64,000 nt of DNA from Leuctra nigra (Eukaryota > Arthropoda > Insecta > Plecoptera > Leuctridae): positions 28,704,520-28,768,519 of the forward strand of contig OW203767.1 of assembly GCA_934045905.1 (NCBI GenBank). The letters are read 5' to 3'. The position numbers and the translations under genes were made by a program. Shown one piece after another: positions 36,197 through 50,734 of the stretch (its first letter is position 1; the number at the start of each line of letters is the position of its first letter). The notes beneath the pieces were generated by a model. The model saw only the letters and a program-made list of their open reading frames with translations. It did not search any database and was not told the DNA's origin.

Positions 36197-36910
36197 TTAC
36201 TCTACTAATATATAACTAATTAACTTATTCCTAAATTCTCTTACACTACATTCCTCAATATCTACGGAGTCAAACACACCTTCCAAATTATTCCATTCTC
36301 TAATTGTTCTTAATAAAAATGCATTTTTTCCAATATCCGTTTTTATGGGCCATTCTATAATTTGATGTTCATGCTTATCTGTTCGTTTCTTTTTTTTCAA
36401 TTTCAAAAGCTGTCCAAAATGTTTCCACCCGCCAATTTGCTTATATATTCTAAAAAAATTACATAACCGCGTTACCTTTCTCCTTTCCTCCAACTTCTCC
36501 CACTTTAATTCCTTCATCAACTCTGTCGGACTCACCCACTCTCTCACAACCACTCCCTTTTCATTTCTCTTTACCTTCCACTTCCTGGTTTCATTCGTCA
36601 CTCTCCTTACAGCCATTCTCTGTGCTTTCTCCAAAAGAGTTATTTCATTTATTTTATATGGGTCCCAAATTGCACTCCCGTAATCTAGTATGGGTCTTAT
36701 GAGTGTTTTATATGCTTGATTTTTGACATATTTGTCAGCATGCTTTAGATTTCTCATGACAAAGTTAGTATTTTTAATCGATTTCCCAGTAACCCTTTTA
36801 ACTTGTTCCTGCCAATTTAATTTTTCATCAAACCAAATCCCTAAATATTTATACCCATGAACAACTTTAATTTTTTCACAATTTAACTTATATTCTACTT
36901 GCCTATAATT
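36197..36910 (-). pseudogene. 5'-truncated LINE, RT C-terminal part
   Basis: The frame from the stop at 36197 reads upstream to about 36910, beyond the first Met at 36757, for ~237 codons. The N-terminal part has GYKYLGIWFDEKLNW, the conserved block after the RT palm of Jockey/CR1-group non-LTR retrotransposons. Then follow TLIRPILDYGSAIWDPY and LLEKAQRMAVRRVT, the usual C-terminal thumb region of those proteins. The endonuclease, RT motifs A-C and ORF1 are missing: the copy is 5'-truncated, as happens when target-primed reverse transcription stops early. It cannot make active enzyme. It is a different LINE lineage from the element at 57.5-62 kb, whose C-terminus has a GRPRDRW motif. The remaining frame is uninterrupted, so the insertion is not very old. 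Confidence 0.85.
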
Positions 36911-39241
36911 CTACTTATATTCTACTTTTCAATACTTTAAACAGTGTATTAGGACAGTTATGACTGTCTAGTGTTGACTAGTGATTAGGATATTATGACC
37001 ATTTAAACTTATTGGTTTAGCAGAGTAATGAAAAACTGGCCCTACATTTATTTGACTAGAAATAGCACACTAGAGACTGGGAAAAGATTTGACCTACTTA
37101 ACGCCTATGTAAGTGGAAGATGGAACACTCCGGCATTTAATCGGGAGATCAGTGGAATGTGAGTAGCCTCGGCACAATATCAAACGAAATGTTTACAAAC
37201 GTGGCAATCATGAATAAATTCAAGTTATATTGACTCCGATTAATCTATAAGACAAAGCAATCGATAGGGCTATGTTCAACTAATATCGCTTTTTATGTAC
37301 GTGTTTTACTAAAACGTAAACTTGATTCAGATAATAAACTTGGGACAAAAATAATCCCCAACAACTCGAGGCAACGAATTGATATATTTATCCTCATTTG
37401 TATGCAATTTTAATATCGCTATGGCCCATTAAATAGGGCTGCTTAATATGAAAACGTAAAAAAAGTGAAATATTTTTTTGCATTATAAAACTCGCCTTGT
37501 AGAAAATGACTAACAATCTTCTTTATATTTCGAACGTATTTTCATATTTTTATCGTCGTCGAGTATTAGCCCATAAAGTTCGAAAGGGGGTGTCGTTGCC
37601 GTTTTTTTTTATAGGGAGGAGAAAAAGACAAATTTTATAGTCGTCTTTGCGTTTCCCCGCCAGAGGCGCGATAGGAATATGGTTCCTCTTCCGGTACGAC
37701 GCGGATGGTTCGGTTTTTGACAAATGGCAATAGTTAGACGGGAGAGGGGGGGGGGGGGTATTTTGTATATTCTTTATCAAATCCACCATTGGAGATGAAT
37801 AATTTTATGTGACACTTGGAAATGATTATAAGAAAAATTGTTCTTGACATTTAAGAAAGTGTATACTTCATAAATGGGACACTATTATAATGTTGTATGT
37901 ACGCCATAGATGTTGTTTTTAAACAAAATTCTAATTTAATCAATTAGGTATTTTCGATCTAATACTTAATTTTTATTTATAATATACTTACTAATTCCTG
38001 AGTTTATACTTATAACAAATTTGTTGATTATTTTGTTCGTCTACATTCAGCTGGATATTGTATCATATTAAACAATGTTGTTATATTTTTTATACTAATA
38101 TCCAGTTTTCAATACATAGGTAAAGTCTTCATTAAAATATGACCTGTATTACATAATTATTATGACACAGTTAAGGATAATTTAAATTTAACGAGAGCTG
38201 TACGGCATATTATTATTATTTATTTGTAATTAACATGCAAGCAGGAGGTCAGTGTCTTTTAGCTTATTTGTTGCAACTTGCCATGAACTTCAGAATTTCT
38301 ACTCCAAACAACACAAAACTCGTACATTTTAAAAACTGTAATTTGTAATTATTTCGTAAACTTGAATCAGTTTAATTCAGTTCCTTATTTTGTAAAATGC
38401 TTGGGAGAAGGTTGGTTGAATAAGGGTGAATATTATATAATGTCATCGAGTACGTACTGTATGCTAAAACAAAGTCCATTATACGCCCATAACAAGAGCA
38501 ATTTCAATAAAATATGATCGCTTACAGACCTCGGTTTGGACGCTCGGGCTGATCGCCTCCGGTCTATTGAGTCGTCTTGACCATGGGTGGGGGGGGGGGG
38601 CTCCTTGTGATTGAGGTCTGCCCCGGGAAGGAAGCGGGCAGGGGGAGGGTCAAGCAGGGGCGCGGGACGGAAGGGGTTCGTGTAATTGGATTGTAAACCT
38701 CGGTTGTCGTGTTCACCCACTAAAACACCTTTTACCAAACCCTTCTGTCTATAACATCATTGCCACGCGGAATATGCGAGAGAAAATGCAATGAAAATCA
38801 CACAGACTTTTCAAAACTCATGATTTTGGAGCTTTAATTATTGAGCTTTCAATCAAATACTGAATAGCTTTTTACGAATTGACAAGTTGGCTTGTTTTAT
38901 GACAAATACAAAATGTTGGGTTATATTTTTTTATGAAAATCGGACAGCTGTAAATATATTTTATAGGAAGTCGTCAAACCGTAAAATAGCGTGTGATAAA
39001 AATTAAAATTAGACGTGTACATCATGTTTTTTTTTTGTTTTTTTTATAAAAGTAGATATCAATCATTAATTATATTTGAGATGCGTTAGAATTAGTTATA
39101 ACTATTCACTAATCATGCAATAAAAAATGTAAATAAATTTCTCTTTACCTTTGTCAGAAATATCAGAATATCAGAAATATTTATAATTGTTGTTGAAGGT
39201 TGCGAGACAGTTTTATTGGCGCGTATGTTGAAATAAAAGCT
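36911..39241. other. noncoding with poly(G) runs
   Basis: No gene recognised. G runs at 37747-37758 and 38588-38600; otherwise AT-rich unique-looking DNA. Confidence 0.5.
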
Positions 39242-39253
39242 GGCACCTCCACC
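39242..39253 (+). repeat. dispersed motif GGCACCTCCACC
   Basis: Exact 12-mer, preceded by AAAAGCT and followed by TCATCGTG, in otherwise AT-rich DNA. Confidence 0.7.
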
Positions 39254-42200
39254 TCATCGTGTTCAATAATGTCAAACATATATTCACTGACTCACGGCAA
39301 GGTGGGTTCCATGATGATTATGCAGATGTAAAGATATCAAGAACGTGATCCAAAGATATAATGATAGAGATTTCCATAAAAAAAACTCGAGAGAAGACTT
39401 CGTCGAGAATTGATATATTCCAGTCTTCAGAATTTCTATGAAGGAAAATCACATGTTTTTATACTAAGTATTTCCCTCGATTGCTTCCATGAAAAGCAAA
39501 ATAAAAATGCGTTGAAATTTTGAAATCTAATCTCACTAATGTTCACCGATTTATCCATGAATGGCGCCTCTTTTATTAACGTCGTGCGAAAATGAAAATT
39601 AAAGTGATATCCCCTGATATTTTTTAATCCCCGGTCGTTAAAGGAGAGAATAAGAACGATGCTCGATGCAGCTTAGGAAAGCACGCCATAACGGCAAGGA
39701 GATAACAAGAAGAATAGCAAATCCTCTGCTATGGAAACATCTCGAATCTTGCTCCGAACAAAAGATCGCAAGGAAATATATACCGATTTATTTCCCTATC
39801 TTTTTAATTTTAAATCGTTTGTGCGGTTCTTCGGTTCTTTATCTATGGGAAAAACGGGAGAAAATCATCACAAAAGAAGAAAAGCGAAGATAAAAGCTAC
39901 GTCTCTTTATTGGAATTTAAAATATTAATACTTTGATATTGTATTACTTTCATGTATATAAAAATCAGTTTATAAAGACAATATAATCGTGTTAATACCA
40001 AAAGCAGGGGGGCTCAGCTCCAGATTACTTTCCTCATTTAATTACTACTGAAAAACGTGATAATATTCCCAATACTTTGACTGAAGCAACGCTGAAGACG
40101 AGCCAACGAGGTCATTATATCCGTACAACCATCTCCAAAAACACAATCCCGTCTCATTAATCCGTCACCAAGCCGGACTGTACCTGAAATAAGTTTTTAA
40201 ATATTGACGAAATTATTCTCTAACGAAAGTTCATTCCCATTTCAAGTTTTAAACCTTCCCACCTCACTGGAAAAAATAACAACAACCAGAGTGTTATGTG
40301 TACCATTTCATATTAGTCAGTGCGGCAAACTCATCTTATCCTATTATTACTAATTAGCCAGAAACTAAAGTACTCTTTGCATTTAAAATGACGATAGAAA
40401 GAGAGCACAGTTGGGTATATCACGTGAGTGGGAGAGAGATGGGAAACGCAAATGAAATGACAATCTAGGGAGTCATTGATACATAGGGAAATATCCACAT
40501 TAATATAAAGGGTAGTTTCGGGGATGTACCATAGAAACCAGCTATCTATATTCTGATGATTTCATCCCCCTCCCACCCCGCTACCCTCGCCAACGCATCC
40601 CTTACTTGACTAATTCACTCTTATAATTCTGTGGTACATATTTATTATAAGATGAGAGTTGATGTGTGGATGTCAGTTATGGCGCCGGCGTTAATGACGT
40701 AATCAACATGGCCGGTGTTAAATCTACAGTGTGACAGAGAGGAGAGAGAGAGAGAGAGTGAGAGAGAGAGTAGAGGTGGATGTAATCTCATTTAATAGAA
40801 CTGCGTCGATTTGAAAATAATGCGGATAATTTTATTAGTGGGATGAGAATTTATTTAATGTTGGATTTAGTTCTGTCGGATGGGAAATTGGAGAATTTTC
40901 AATTGTGGGCTGAAATTGTGTCGTGTCAAAGCACATTGTTTAATGAATGACAATTGACAATCCAAACCAAACCAATCTAAATTGTGTTTAGATATTGAAA
41001 CTGTAGGAATCGCCAATTAAAATTTTGGGTTTTGGAAAATAATTGGTAACAAAACTGTTTCTCTGGGGGTAAATGCACAATAATTTCTCAATTAAAATCA
41101 AGGAGTTAAAAAAAATTAAACAAAAATAGTTTTTACTTGATTTACCGTTAAAAATAATACATTTTTATCATGTAAACAAGACTACTGCGACATCTATGAG
41201 AAATGTCTGGAATCATAAAAGCTAAACAATTATCCCAGTCACATCTTAACCTGACTATCTTCAATCAGTCAATACTATTGGACCGTCTAGTAATCAAACG
41301 CAACTCTAAAATTAATCCTTATTCATCTTTATATATCCGGTTTCCGGTTTCCAAGTTTCTGTTCGCACTGAAACCTTTAATCAGGAAGGTGTGTGCAAGA
41401 GAGAGAGCGTGATCTGGATTAACTTGTGTCGGAGCGAGATGGAAGGAATAATGGAAGGGTACGTCACTGGAAATGAATATTCATGTGGTGAATATTCGCA
41501 TAATGCGTTCAGTTCATCCCCCATCCAAAAGCTCATTCTAATATCACACTAAAATAACTACCCTCAATAACCAAATCCGAAAGTATATCACCTCCATAAC
41601 TTCGTCGGACGTAGAAGCCATTGCAAAAGCGTAGCCTCGGGGAGTTGAACAGTGATTGAGAAAATCACAAGGTTTTAGCTTCATTGGAGTTTGTTCGTTC
41701 AGTTTTCAATTTTTACTCCGACACAATTTAGAAGCTCGTAAATGATTTATTTTAATTTTTATTGTGTTATCTACAAAAGGGTACAAGAACACTACCATAA
41801 AATTGGCAGAATCTTAATTATTATATACTAGGAAATGTTAATTTAGCAAAAGTGAACCCCTTTGGAAAAATAAAAATTTAAAGAAATTTCGACATAAAGT
41901 TAACACTCTGGGACAGATAAAAACAGATGCTATGATTACTCTAGAATTACCTAGCTGTATTATTTATGGACAGTAACTATCACATTATTCCAACTAACCC
42001 AATAAATTAATTGCTCAAACAATGCAAGGAGAAAGGCGATAATTTATCAAAATAAATAAACCATTTGTTTAAAAAATTCTAAAATTATTGAAACATTATG
42101 AATAAACATTATGATTAAACAGTTTTCCGATCCCTGTTGGTCATACAAGGTATTCTGCTTTTGACAAAGTTGAACAGAAATTGTCTGGAAGCTAATTTGA

Positions 42201-44802
42201 CTATGAACCTAAAATCTGTGGCTCTGGGTCATGAATGACAAAGGCGGAGGGGGGGGGGGGGGGGGAGGGGGTTGTCCAAGAATGTAAATCAATACCTGCA
42301 TCATTGGACAAGTTATTGGATAACCAAAGAGCTATTTCTTGTAATTGATCACAAAATGCAATCCTCAAAAGTTTATTTATATTCAGAAGTCGTAATATTG
42401 TGTTAGTAACTTTTAAAAGCTTTCGTCATCCATATCCAATGAGCTGTTCCCTTTTAATATTATTTTGGTCCCATCGTAAACTGACATCACAATCCGCACT
42501 TCGTTTTTGAGAGTATTTTCCACTAAACATCATCTCATCATTCTGATATGACGTCACATTAATCCCCGTGGTCCATCATCTCTCTCCTCTCCTCTTTCGA
42601 CGAAGATATCTGCGATTGGTTGGTTTTACGATCCACCATCAACCAATCCCGACCAACTCTACCCGTGCAATTCACCCTCCTCGACAATGTTTATGTCTGT
42701 TTCGCCAAACTTTTGTTAATAACAAATATAATATCTTCACCTCCGTAACACCTTCCTACTCCAAGATCTTTAGTCATCGCGCAGGTTTAAAACCACCACT
42801 TCATATCCGGGTACACTCGAATTGAAACACACAATACTGGAAATATAACAGAAAACTAATTACAGCTTCGTCTGCTGAGACGCCATCTTGAAAAAAAATA
42901 ACAAAATCATAATTATCATCTGATTATGTTTTAGTATGATTATCTTCAGTTTTAATTGATATGATGTATTGTTGGAAAGGTCTTGTTATTTGAACTTGTA
43001 CGTATGATCACGCTATAGAATAGAAAGGTGGTCGGCGACTTGTAGACAAAAGTTAATCTAATAAAATCTTAGTGCTTTCTACTCCTAACAATGGTAGGAG
43101 GGTGGCAAGAAGGGGGGTGGAAGTGAAGATGATTATAGGGGGTGGGTGGTGAGGGGGATGAAACTTGTTAAAATGACACGTGGGAAAAGGTTGGGAAAAT
43201 CTGACATGAACTCTTCAATCTTACCTTGCGAGATGAAAGCCGTGTAGTCGAGGATGTACCTGTGCCGAGAATTAAGTAGAGTGTTTATGAGACTTACCTG
43301 GGCTGAAATCTAACTTACATTGTGATGTATACATTCAGAATTCTTAGCAAATAAATTATAACTACTTATTTATACGTTTGGAGAACTAAAACGCTTTCAG
43401 AAGTAGTTTTGGATTTTGTTGTCAGATATAGATATAATTTTCAACAGTAGTAATTTACCTCATTGGCAGAAAAAGCAGACTTATATAAAGACAATTTCAG
43501 AGGAGAAAATTTTTTCTTAAACATTTTATTTTGTTATTTATAGTGATTTAATAATAGCTTATTAGCTATTTTGGCATAAACATGCTTTTTACGATTAAAC
43601 CATGAAACTTCAAGTTGTTGGCAAATTCTATGCATTTCCCATCCCCCTCATACAGCACATACAGCAGAATTACGTAATATACTGGATGTCCGCAAACTGT
43701 TGCAGGAATTTGAGGTTCAAACAAATTTGTGTGGTTGATTGGTAACTTTAAATGTAAGCAAATTAGATTTTGAGACCTATTTTCCCATAAATGTTTCCTC
43801 ATTACGCGTTTGTCACCTTTCCTTATTCTATTTCATCTCACGAAACTATCTGTTTGGCATAGTTGTTTGGAGAGTTTCAAATAGGTTCCTACTTGATAAG
43901 TCTACTCGATCCTTAGGATAATAAATAAATCAATCAAACTATAAGACTAGATGCATTATTCAGGATATTAATAGAACATAGTTTTATTATTGGTAATTAG
44001 TAAACTAAAAATTACCTGCTCACACCAAAAGAAGAACTATAAAATTGTTTCGGGTACATAATTTATAGATTATTGCACGACAATTAAACATACAGATGCA
44101 AACAGAATTGTTTTAATGTGTTTTTACGTAGGTACCTCCTTTAATATTTTTACTTTCAAGTACAAATCTTACATTTTTCTTGAACCCACCAATCGAAGAT
44201 TGCGCAACTATCCACTGAAAACTCTTCCCCCGTTGATAAAACTAATCAAGATTATCTCCTCCAATTCTCAAGACGGTGGTAATTTGTGAAATAAGCAGTA
44301 AATAAAGAAGAGTGCTCATTGTTATTACGTAAGAGCCAGGTTTGTATTGCGATTCCAGTAATAAACAAGGAGGAGGGAGTGTGGGGAGAAAGTAAATAAA
44401 TGGAGGTGTAAAGGGAACAGAGAGAGCGCGAGAGAGGACATTAGGAAGTGAGCACGAGATGAGAAAGAGGGAATCATATCTAGTTTATATGAATTAGGTA
44501 GTCGAAAAGTTTATAATATGTCGTAGTAGTTAAGTTTTGTCGCTATTGTTACAGTACTGCGACTCGAGCCAGCTCTGCTCTTCTAATTTTAAATATTATT
44601 TTATCTTTCCCATCTTGAGTATTAGCCACGCAAAAAACATGGCGTAGGGAATTACGATAATATATCACCTTCTTCTTCAAGTAAACTATAAAGGCGAGCG
44701 AATAAAAATGTGTGTTTTAAGAAATGAAAACTGTGTAGTCAATTACTGTTGAGATTCTCGGGAATTAGAATAATGCGCTTTTTCTCTTGGGATTATAAAC
44801 AC
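39254..44802. other. noncoding, no gene recognised
   Basis: AT-rich DNA. (GA)n microsatellite at 40735-40771, a G-rich run at 42249-42271, and an isolated YY1-like CGCCATCTTG at 42881-42890. Short frames (75-85 codons) at 39.7 and 42.6 kb show no domain. Confidence 0.5.
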
Positions 44803-44814
44803 GGCACCTCCACC
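44803..44814 (+). repeat. dispersed motif GGCACCTCCACC
   Basis: Exact 12-mer preceded by AAACAC and followed by AAATGAGTC. Confidence 0.7.
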
Positions 44815-46851
44815 AAATGAGTCATAAAATGATTCGATTGATAAAGTTTAAAAATATAATCACAAAGAACGAGCTTTTGTTTAAAATTGTGAATTATTTT
44901 GTTTTTGTATCAGAAAAAAATGGGAAAATTGTGAAAATTTGAAAAAATACTAATGAATATAATTCGATAATTTTACAAAAATATTGGTAATTAGAATCAA
45001 CTGGATGTCAATGTCACAAAATTAAAATCGACTATATAGTAAAAAAAAAACACAAAAAAGCAATATAAATAAGCAAACTGACATGTTGCCAAACGTATGC
45101 AACAGTTTTCTTTTATTCAACTTAAATTTGCACCGACGTAGAAACAACTCTTTCTCTTAAAACAAAAAGTCAGTAATTTTTGCTACCTTAACTAACACAT
45201 ATCTCAGCCTTCATAAAGTCAGCTGGTGTTAACGTCCTCATTATGAACTGTCAAGATTAAAACTAATTTACTCGACTCTTTCAACACAAGAAGAAAAGTC
45301 TCTCAATATTTACCAAGAGTTAAGTTTAAAATTTGTGGCTTTAAAATATTACAAAACACAGTTAAAATAAAATGTCTAATGCATTTCACCGGAATGCCAA
45401 GGGTTGAAGGAATGGGGGTGGGGGGAGGTGTATACTGTAGTGTGTAGAGCGACTTATCTTTGGGGTAATTAAAAGGGTACGGGATTTAGGGGTGGGGGTA
45501 TTTTAATTGTAACTTACTGAAACCCTTCTCCTTCTCTCTCTCTCTCTCTCTCTCTCTTCCTCAGAGATCCACCGAGAGGCATTTTATGATCCCCGTGATA
45601 CCCTTTATCCCCGCTTGGAGGCGCCACCTTAGCTCACCAGCGAAAGATAACCGGCCCTGTTATGATATTTCATTTTATTCGAAATGTGCAGAACGAATTT
45701 TAAATGTTCTTAAATCAACTCTCAGTTTTCAGTGTTATGCGTTTTGTGTGAATTTATCGTGAAATTGTGGAGGAGAGACTTTGAGTGAGATTAGAGATTG
45801 AAACATTAGGAGTCAAACTGAGTGCCGAAAACCTGGGAAGGTTTTACTAGATGGCCAACTTCCAACTTTATTGCATTTGCATGTTTAAAAACATTCAAAT
45901 TTACCCGGAAAACTAAAGAATAAAAATCACAGCAGGATAAATTTTCAAATAAATAAATAATAAAACATATATAAAACATTCCGACACGAAAGGTGCTGGA
46001 AGTCAATACAAGAAAAATGCAAAAATCAAAATACATACAATTACAATTTATTTTAATTTCATCACGGTTTTTATTTATAGCACAAATTTAACATAATATG
46101 ATACATAATTCGTAATTCGTTACGTAATTTGGAAATGTTTACAATCAATTTTCAAAAAATATTTTTTTAATGGTGTTACAGGGTTTACGTCATATAAAAT
46201 TACTTATTAAATTTGTAATTATCAAAATTCCTAAATTAAAGCTTAAGCTAAGCTTGATAAAGTTAATTACCTAATATTAAATACTTAATATTTTAATATG
46301 TAAAAAAATTAAAAGTTACCTAAAATACCCTACTCCTAGGATATTTATTAGAAATATATTCAAAGTGTTTGTCATATTAATTGCAGCGTTAACCTCTTCG
46401 AACACAAAACTCCATAAAATCTTCGCCAACCATCGGACCAATTGAACTGCAACCACGTATAACCCCCAATAAAACACTCGGCCGTTTAAACAGGATATTA
46501 GCATGTGTGTGGGTAATCCCGAGCATCCCTTATCCTCTTGCTACCCTCTTGACCTGTGACGTATTTGACACCCTTATTCTTCCGCCCGGCGCAATATGCA
46601 TGGCGCTCGATGCTCCAGCAAGAACGCGCCAGGGCAAATGGCAATGCTGATAACGAAACAGAAGTCAAACTACAAGAATGATGCGTTTATCTTTGATAAT
46701 TTCATGTATAAATTTACTTTTAATTGCTTTGTTAGCGTACTGGAATATTTTGACAATAAAGAAGACACGGAGTAAAGTGGTGCGCTCTTTTGTCATTTGG
46801 AGCGGACTTGGTAAGGTAAACAGTGGACTTCGCTTGACAGTACGAAGATGT
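44815..46851. other. noncoding with CT microsatellite
   Basis: No gene recognised; (CT)n at 45531-45557. Confidence 0.5.
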
Positions 46852-47062
46852 ATATGTACACAGAGGTAGAATGGCGGAAGTCCATTTCCAAGGGTTTTGC
46901 GTTGCACACTTTTGGAATGGTGTAATGAAGCTTTGCTATTTGGTGCACAATGACTCATATCACCTTACAAATATGATTGGATGAAGGCAGAATTACTAGC
47001 TTTTTTGCTCAACTCAAGAATAATTGAAATTGACTTCGGTCTCTCTGCCTCGGATGTACAGC
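46852..47062 (-). mobile_element. MITE family copy 4
   Basis: Starts GTACACAGAGGTAGAATGGC with TCCATTTCC and GCGTTGCACACTTTTGGAAT, and ends TCTGCCTCGGATGTACAGCA. Sequence beyond the right end (TTCTATTCGTAAATAC) also resembles that of the copy at 52.98 kb, so the true element may be a little longer. Confidence 0.65.
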
Positions 47063-50000
47063 ATTCTATTCGTAAATACATTCCTAATGTACGAAACATT
47101 ATTTCCAATTGCTCAATTCTGAGATTGTCTTATTTTGAAATGTTGTCAAAATACTTTATAATACGTAAATCTTTTCTAAAGCCCAATTTACACGGCACAA
47201 TTTCTTGAACAACTTCTGGGTCACATTCGCACTTTTCATACAATTTTTTTTTATTAACATGAAGCAACTTCTTGTCACAGAACTTGAGCTCAACTTTTAT
47301 ATCATATGTGCGTTACCCTATGCGTTACTCGTGCGTCAACGCCATTTGAGCTTTGGAGCTTTTAAAACTTTTTACACAAAACGTGTTGAAAGCTAATTTG
47401 TGTTGTACACAAGCACACAAAGTCTACTGGATTCCGTCCACAAAACAATCAGCTCACGGTCTTCTAGTGTTTATTGTCCACTTCCGGACACAACTGCATC
47501 CAACATGAGGGCATCAGCCCACTCCATCGAAACCGAAGATATAAACTCCAATCGAGACTGTAGACGGACATTTTACAACATCACCTACAAGTCAACTTGG
47601 CAACACCTAATCCACATTCCTGCTGTCGAAATGCGCGAGAAAGTTTCCTCCCAGCGCCTCTGAGACTCTGAGATCCGAGAGGCTGGTAATCTCAGATGTT
47701 CACCGCAAGTGGAGCGTCATCTAGTTGGCAGTGGCATCAGACACAGTTTAATTACATCTCTAACAGTGACAACTGAAAAACTCGATAATGTTGCGATGTA
47801 GGAGACAGGCAGATACGTAAGAAACAATCGGCAACAATTAAAGTTGATACTTGATGAGACGTTCATTTGGCTTTTGGGTTGAAGAAGAGTTTGACCAGTT
47901 CTATAGGTCATGGTGATTGTGCAGAACTAGTACCCAAATATATATTCTCTGGCAAAAAAATAGCAATTTCAATTGAAAATATAATCGCAAAATATCATAT
48001 TAGTAATAAAATTATTTTTTTTATTAAAAAACATCCACATTATATATTACAAATACAAAATTTAGTAACTCACCAAAGAAATTATGTGTGTTATTTATTT
48101 AACAAATTACCCAAATTTTCAATGTACTATTGTAGAATATAAGAATTTCTGTTGTATTTTACACAAACATTCAGCATATCAATTAAACTGTTTAGAAGTT
48201 AACAATGACTTGGTAATGTTCTATTATAATGTGGTAGTTATATTTTAAACAATTTATTTACTTATATTTCGGGGTTCATCCTAACAATCTTACCATAATT
48301 AAAAAAAAAAATGATTTCAAACATAATTATTATGTTGCAATTGGAAAGTTGGATCAGATTTTACTTGATACTTTTTAAATATAATATTATAAGCTTCATA
48401 TAAAGAATTAATAGAAATGAATCAAAAGAGATGATTAGATGTTTCGTGTGATTGTTCGAAAATGTCTCCAAATCAATCCGAAGTTTCCACGGCCTATTGA
48501 ATGTTGAAGTGTCTGTACCAAACAGAAACTACAACTGAGATTCGGTTCACTCGTGTCACATTAGCTGAAAGATTCTCGAAGTAGGTTGAGTTAGGTTAGG
48601 TTAATTAAATTTAATTAACAGTTTAAACAACAAGTATTCGGTATCGCTTCGTATAGCTATTCCAAGATATTGTATTGCAAAGTCAGTCCCCCCACCCCGA
48701 GACACCCACCCCCTTCCTATTCCACCCCCATTGCCTTTAAGATATTGAGATGATAATCTTGGAAGAGGAAACCAGAAGCAGTGAGTCGAATTCAATCAAA
48801 CCTAAGATCTGCCGGTAATTGGCGTGACATTGTTCAAATTGTTATCATTCCAGTGCAGTGTGATAATCGTGTTGCTTTGATTAATTGACATCCTGGAAAG
48901 AGTTCATTCATGTTGGAATTGTGGTTTCCAATGACTAAACGTTTCGGAGGGACTATAGATATAATCACGGTCTCTTGAAATTTCCACAGATTTCAAAAGA
49001 AATACGAATATCTAGAAGACCGTTTCACAATGGCAACACAATTTTACACGAAAAACTTTACTTTTTATCAGGAAAAACGTCAAAAACGTCGATTTTTTCA
49101 AAATGGCTACCATTTTGAATACCATTTTTATAAAATTTTGAAAATATCAGCATATCTTTTTCTGTATGGTCCCAATGTAAAATTGAAATAAACTATAACC
49201 TTCAAGTGATGGATAGAAAATTAGTTCAGTGTTCCTACAATTTCTTGGCATGGTTATAGAATGAAATTTTCTAGTAGAATTTCATCGACTTCTTATAAAA
49301 GGGGAAATGATGTCCTGTAGAACGGATCAACATATCTGTGATTGGGTGATTTAATTGAGTAAAGATGGAAGACGGAAGGAGTTCAAGATTCAAGATACAT
49401 ATTAAATCATAGTAAAATGACATGTAATAAAGTATAGTAATTGAAAATGTTTGAAGATTGTTTGGAAAAATACTTGATGATTTAGTTGACTGAGGGTCTG
49501 AGAACTATCGTAATTTTCAACTGATGGCTTTACGGTATACGCTCTAGTAAGTTTTTGTGATGTTGGCCCTGAAAAGGGTCGTTGATGATTGCTTTGATTT
49601 CAGCGATTGAATCCGTGTAATTCAGGATTTAAAAATGAGTGATCACAGCATTTGCCTCTCGCCTGGGGATAACATGAACCACCTTCTGGGAAAATACTGT
49701 GAAAGAATGCATGTAAAAGATTACCTAGCTTCATATCACAGTTGAAGAGGGGTTCGGAGTTCAGACATGATGTCAATCTTTTAATTTCCACGAGCTCTTA
49801 CACCACAATGTTGCCAAATTGATGATGAGTTTGGAGAAAGCAAACTCCAGTTAACTTTTAGGTCGCTTTGTCAACAATTTCAAGACTTTTTGCCTCTAGT
49901 CGCAGCTGTGTAGAGAATATTTACTATAGTTTTAAGAAAACCACTAAAAAAACTTAATTTTCTTAATTAGATAATAACATCAGACGCAGCTCTTAATTGG

Positions 50001-50452
50001 GTAAATTCTCTTCCCTGATAACTTTGGGATGTTACGACTTTTCTTTCATATACATACCTAAAACAAGACCGCAAAAGAAAAATTAAAAATCACGTTTTAC
50101 GAGAAATTCGCTAATTTACGACCCACAAGTTGTATCGTAATTTTAAAATTAGTTCCCGCGCAGTCGCGCAAATTACTCGCCTAAAATCAGCTCTAATTAA
50201 AAAATTAATATTTCCTGTGCGATGTTGCGCGTTGTGAGATGATTCTTCGCGTTGGGATCGACACAAAGAGACGTGGAAATAGCAAAGCATTCGACCAATC
50301 AGAGACCACTATTTAAACTAAATCACACAATTAATTTATAATTTTAAAAATATATATATATTACATATTTTTAATTAAAATGGTGTATAACAGACTTGAA
50401 ATAAATAAGTAAAGCTCATCAATCGATCTGAAATTTTGCACACGTACTAATG
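47063..50452. other. noncoding, no gene recognised
   Basis: AT-rich DNA. Short frames at 47.2-48.1 kb (up to 91 codons) have no recognisable features. A partial block, TGGTCCCAATGTAAAATTGA near 49167, recalls the ~300-bp interspersed repeat. Confidence 0.5.
48591..48603 (+). repeat. short interstitial TTAGG repeat
   Basis: TTAGGTTAGGTTA, 2.6 units of the insect telomeric repeat, preceded by the near match GTTGAG. Too short to be more than suggestive, but consistent with an insect source. Confidence 0.35.
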
Positions 50453-50454
50453 TA

Positions 50455-50664
50455 CACTTGGCCAAACAAAACTTGAACGTTCAATAAATCTGATAGGCTG
50501 ATAATGTAAGATCGCACCATCAGAAGTCAGACTAAGCGATCTCATTGTCTCACTCTAGTAGATGACCTCACATTTCAATGATAATAACAAGCTTTGATTG
50601 GTTATGGGACATGACCAGCAGTCATTCAAATTTGGTCAACGTTCAAATTTTGTTTGGCCGAGTG
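50455..50664. mobile_element. Tc1/mariner-type MITE, 210 bp
   Basis: Ends are inverted copies over 27 bp beginning CACTYGGCCAAACAAAAYTT, with two mismatches, and each end is flanked by TA (50453-50454 and 50665-50666). TA duplication is the hallmark of Tc1/mariner insertion. The 210-bp body has no coding capacity, so a transposase would have to act in trans. Confidence 0.8.
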
Positions 50665-50734
50665 TACATACCTAATCTGAGCGGTCTCTGGGATCGTTTT
50701 TAAACATGATCTTGTGATTTTTGAAATTTAAACT

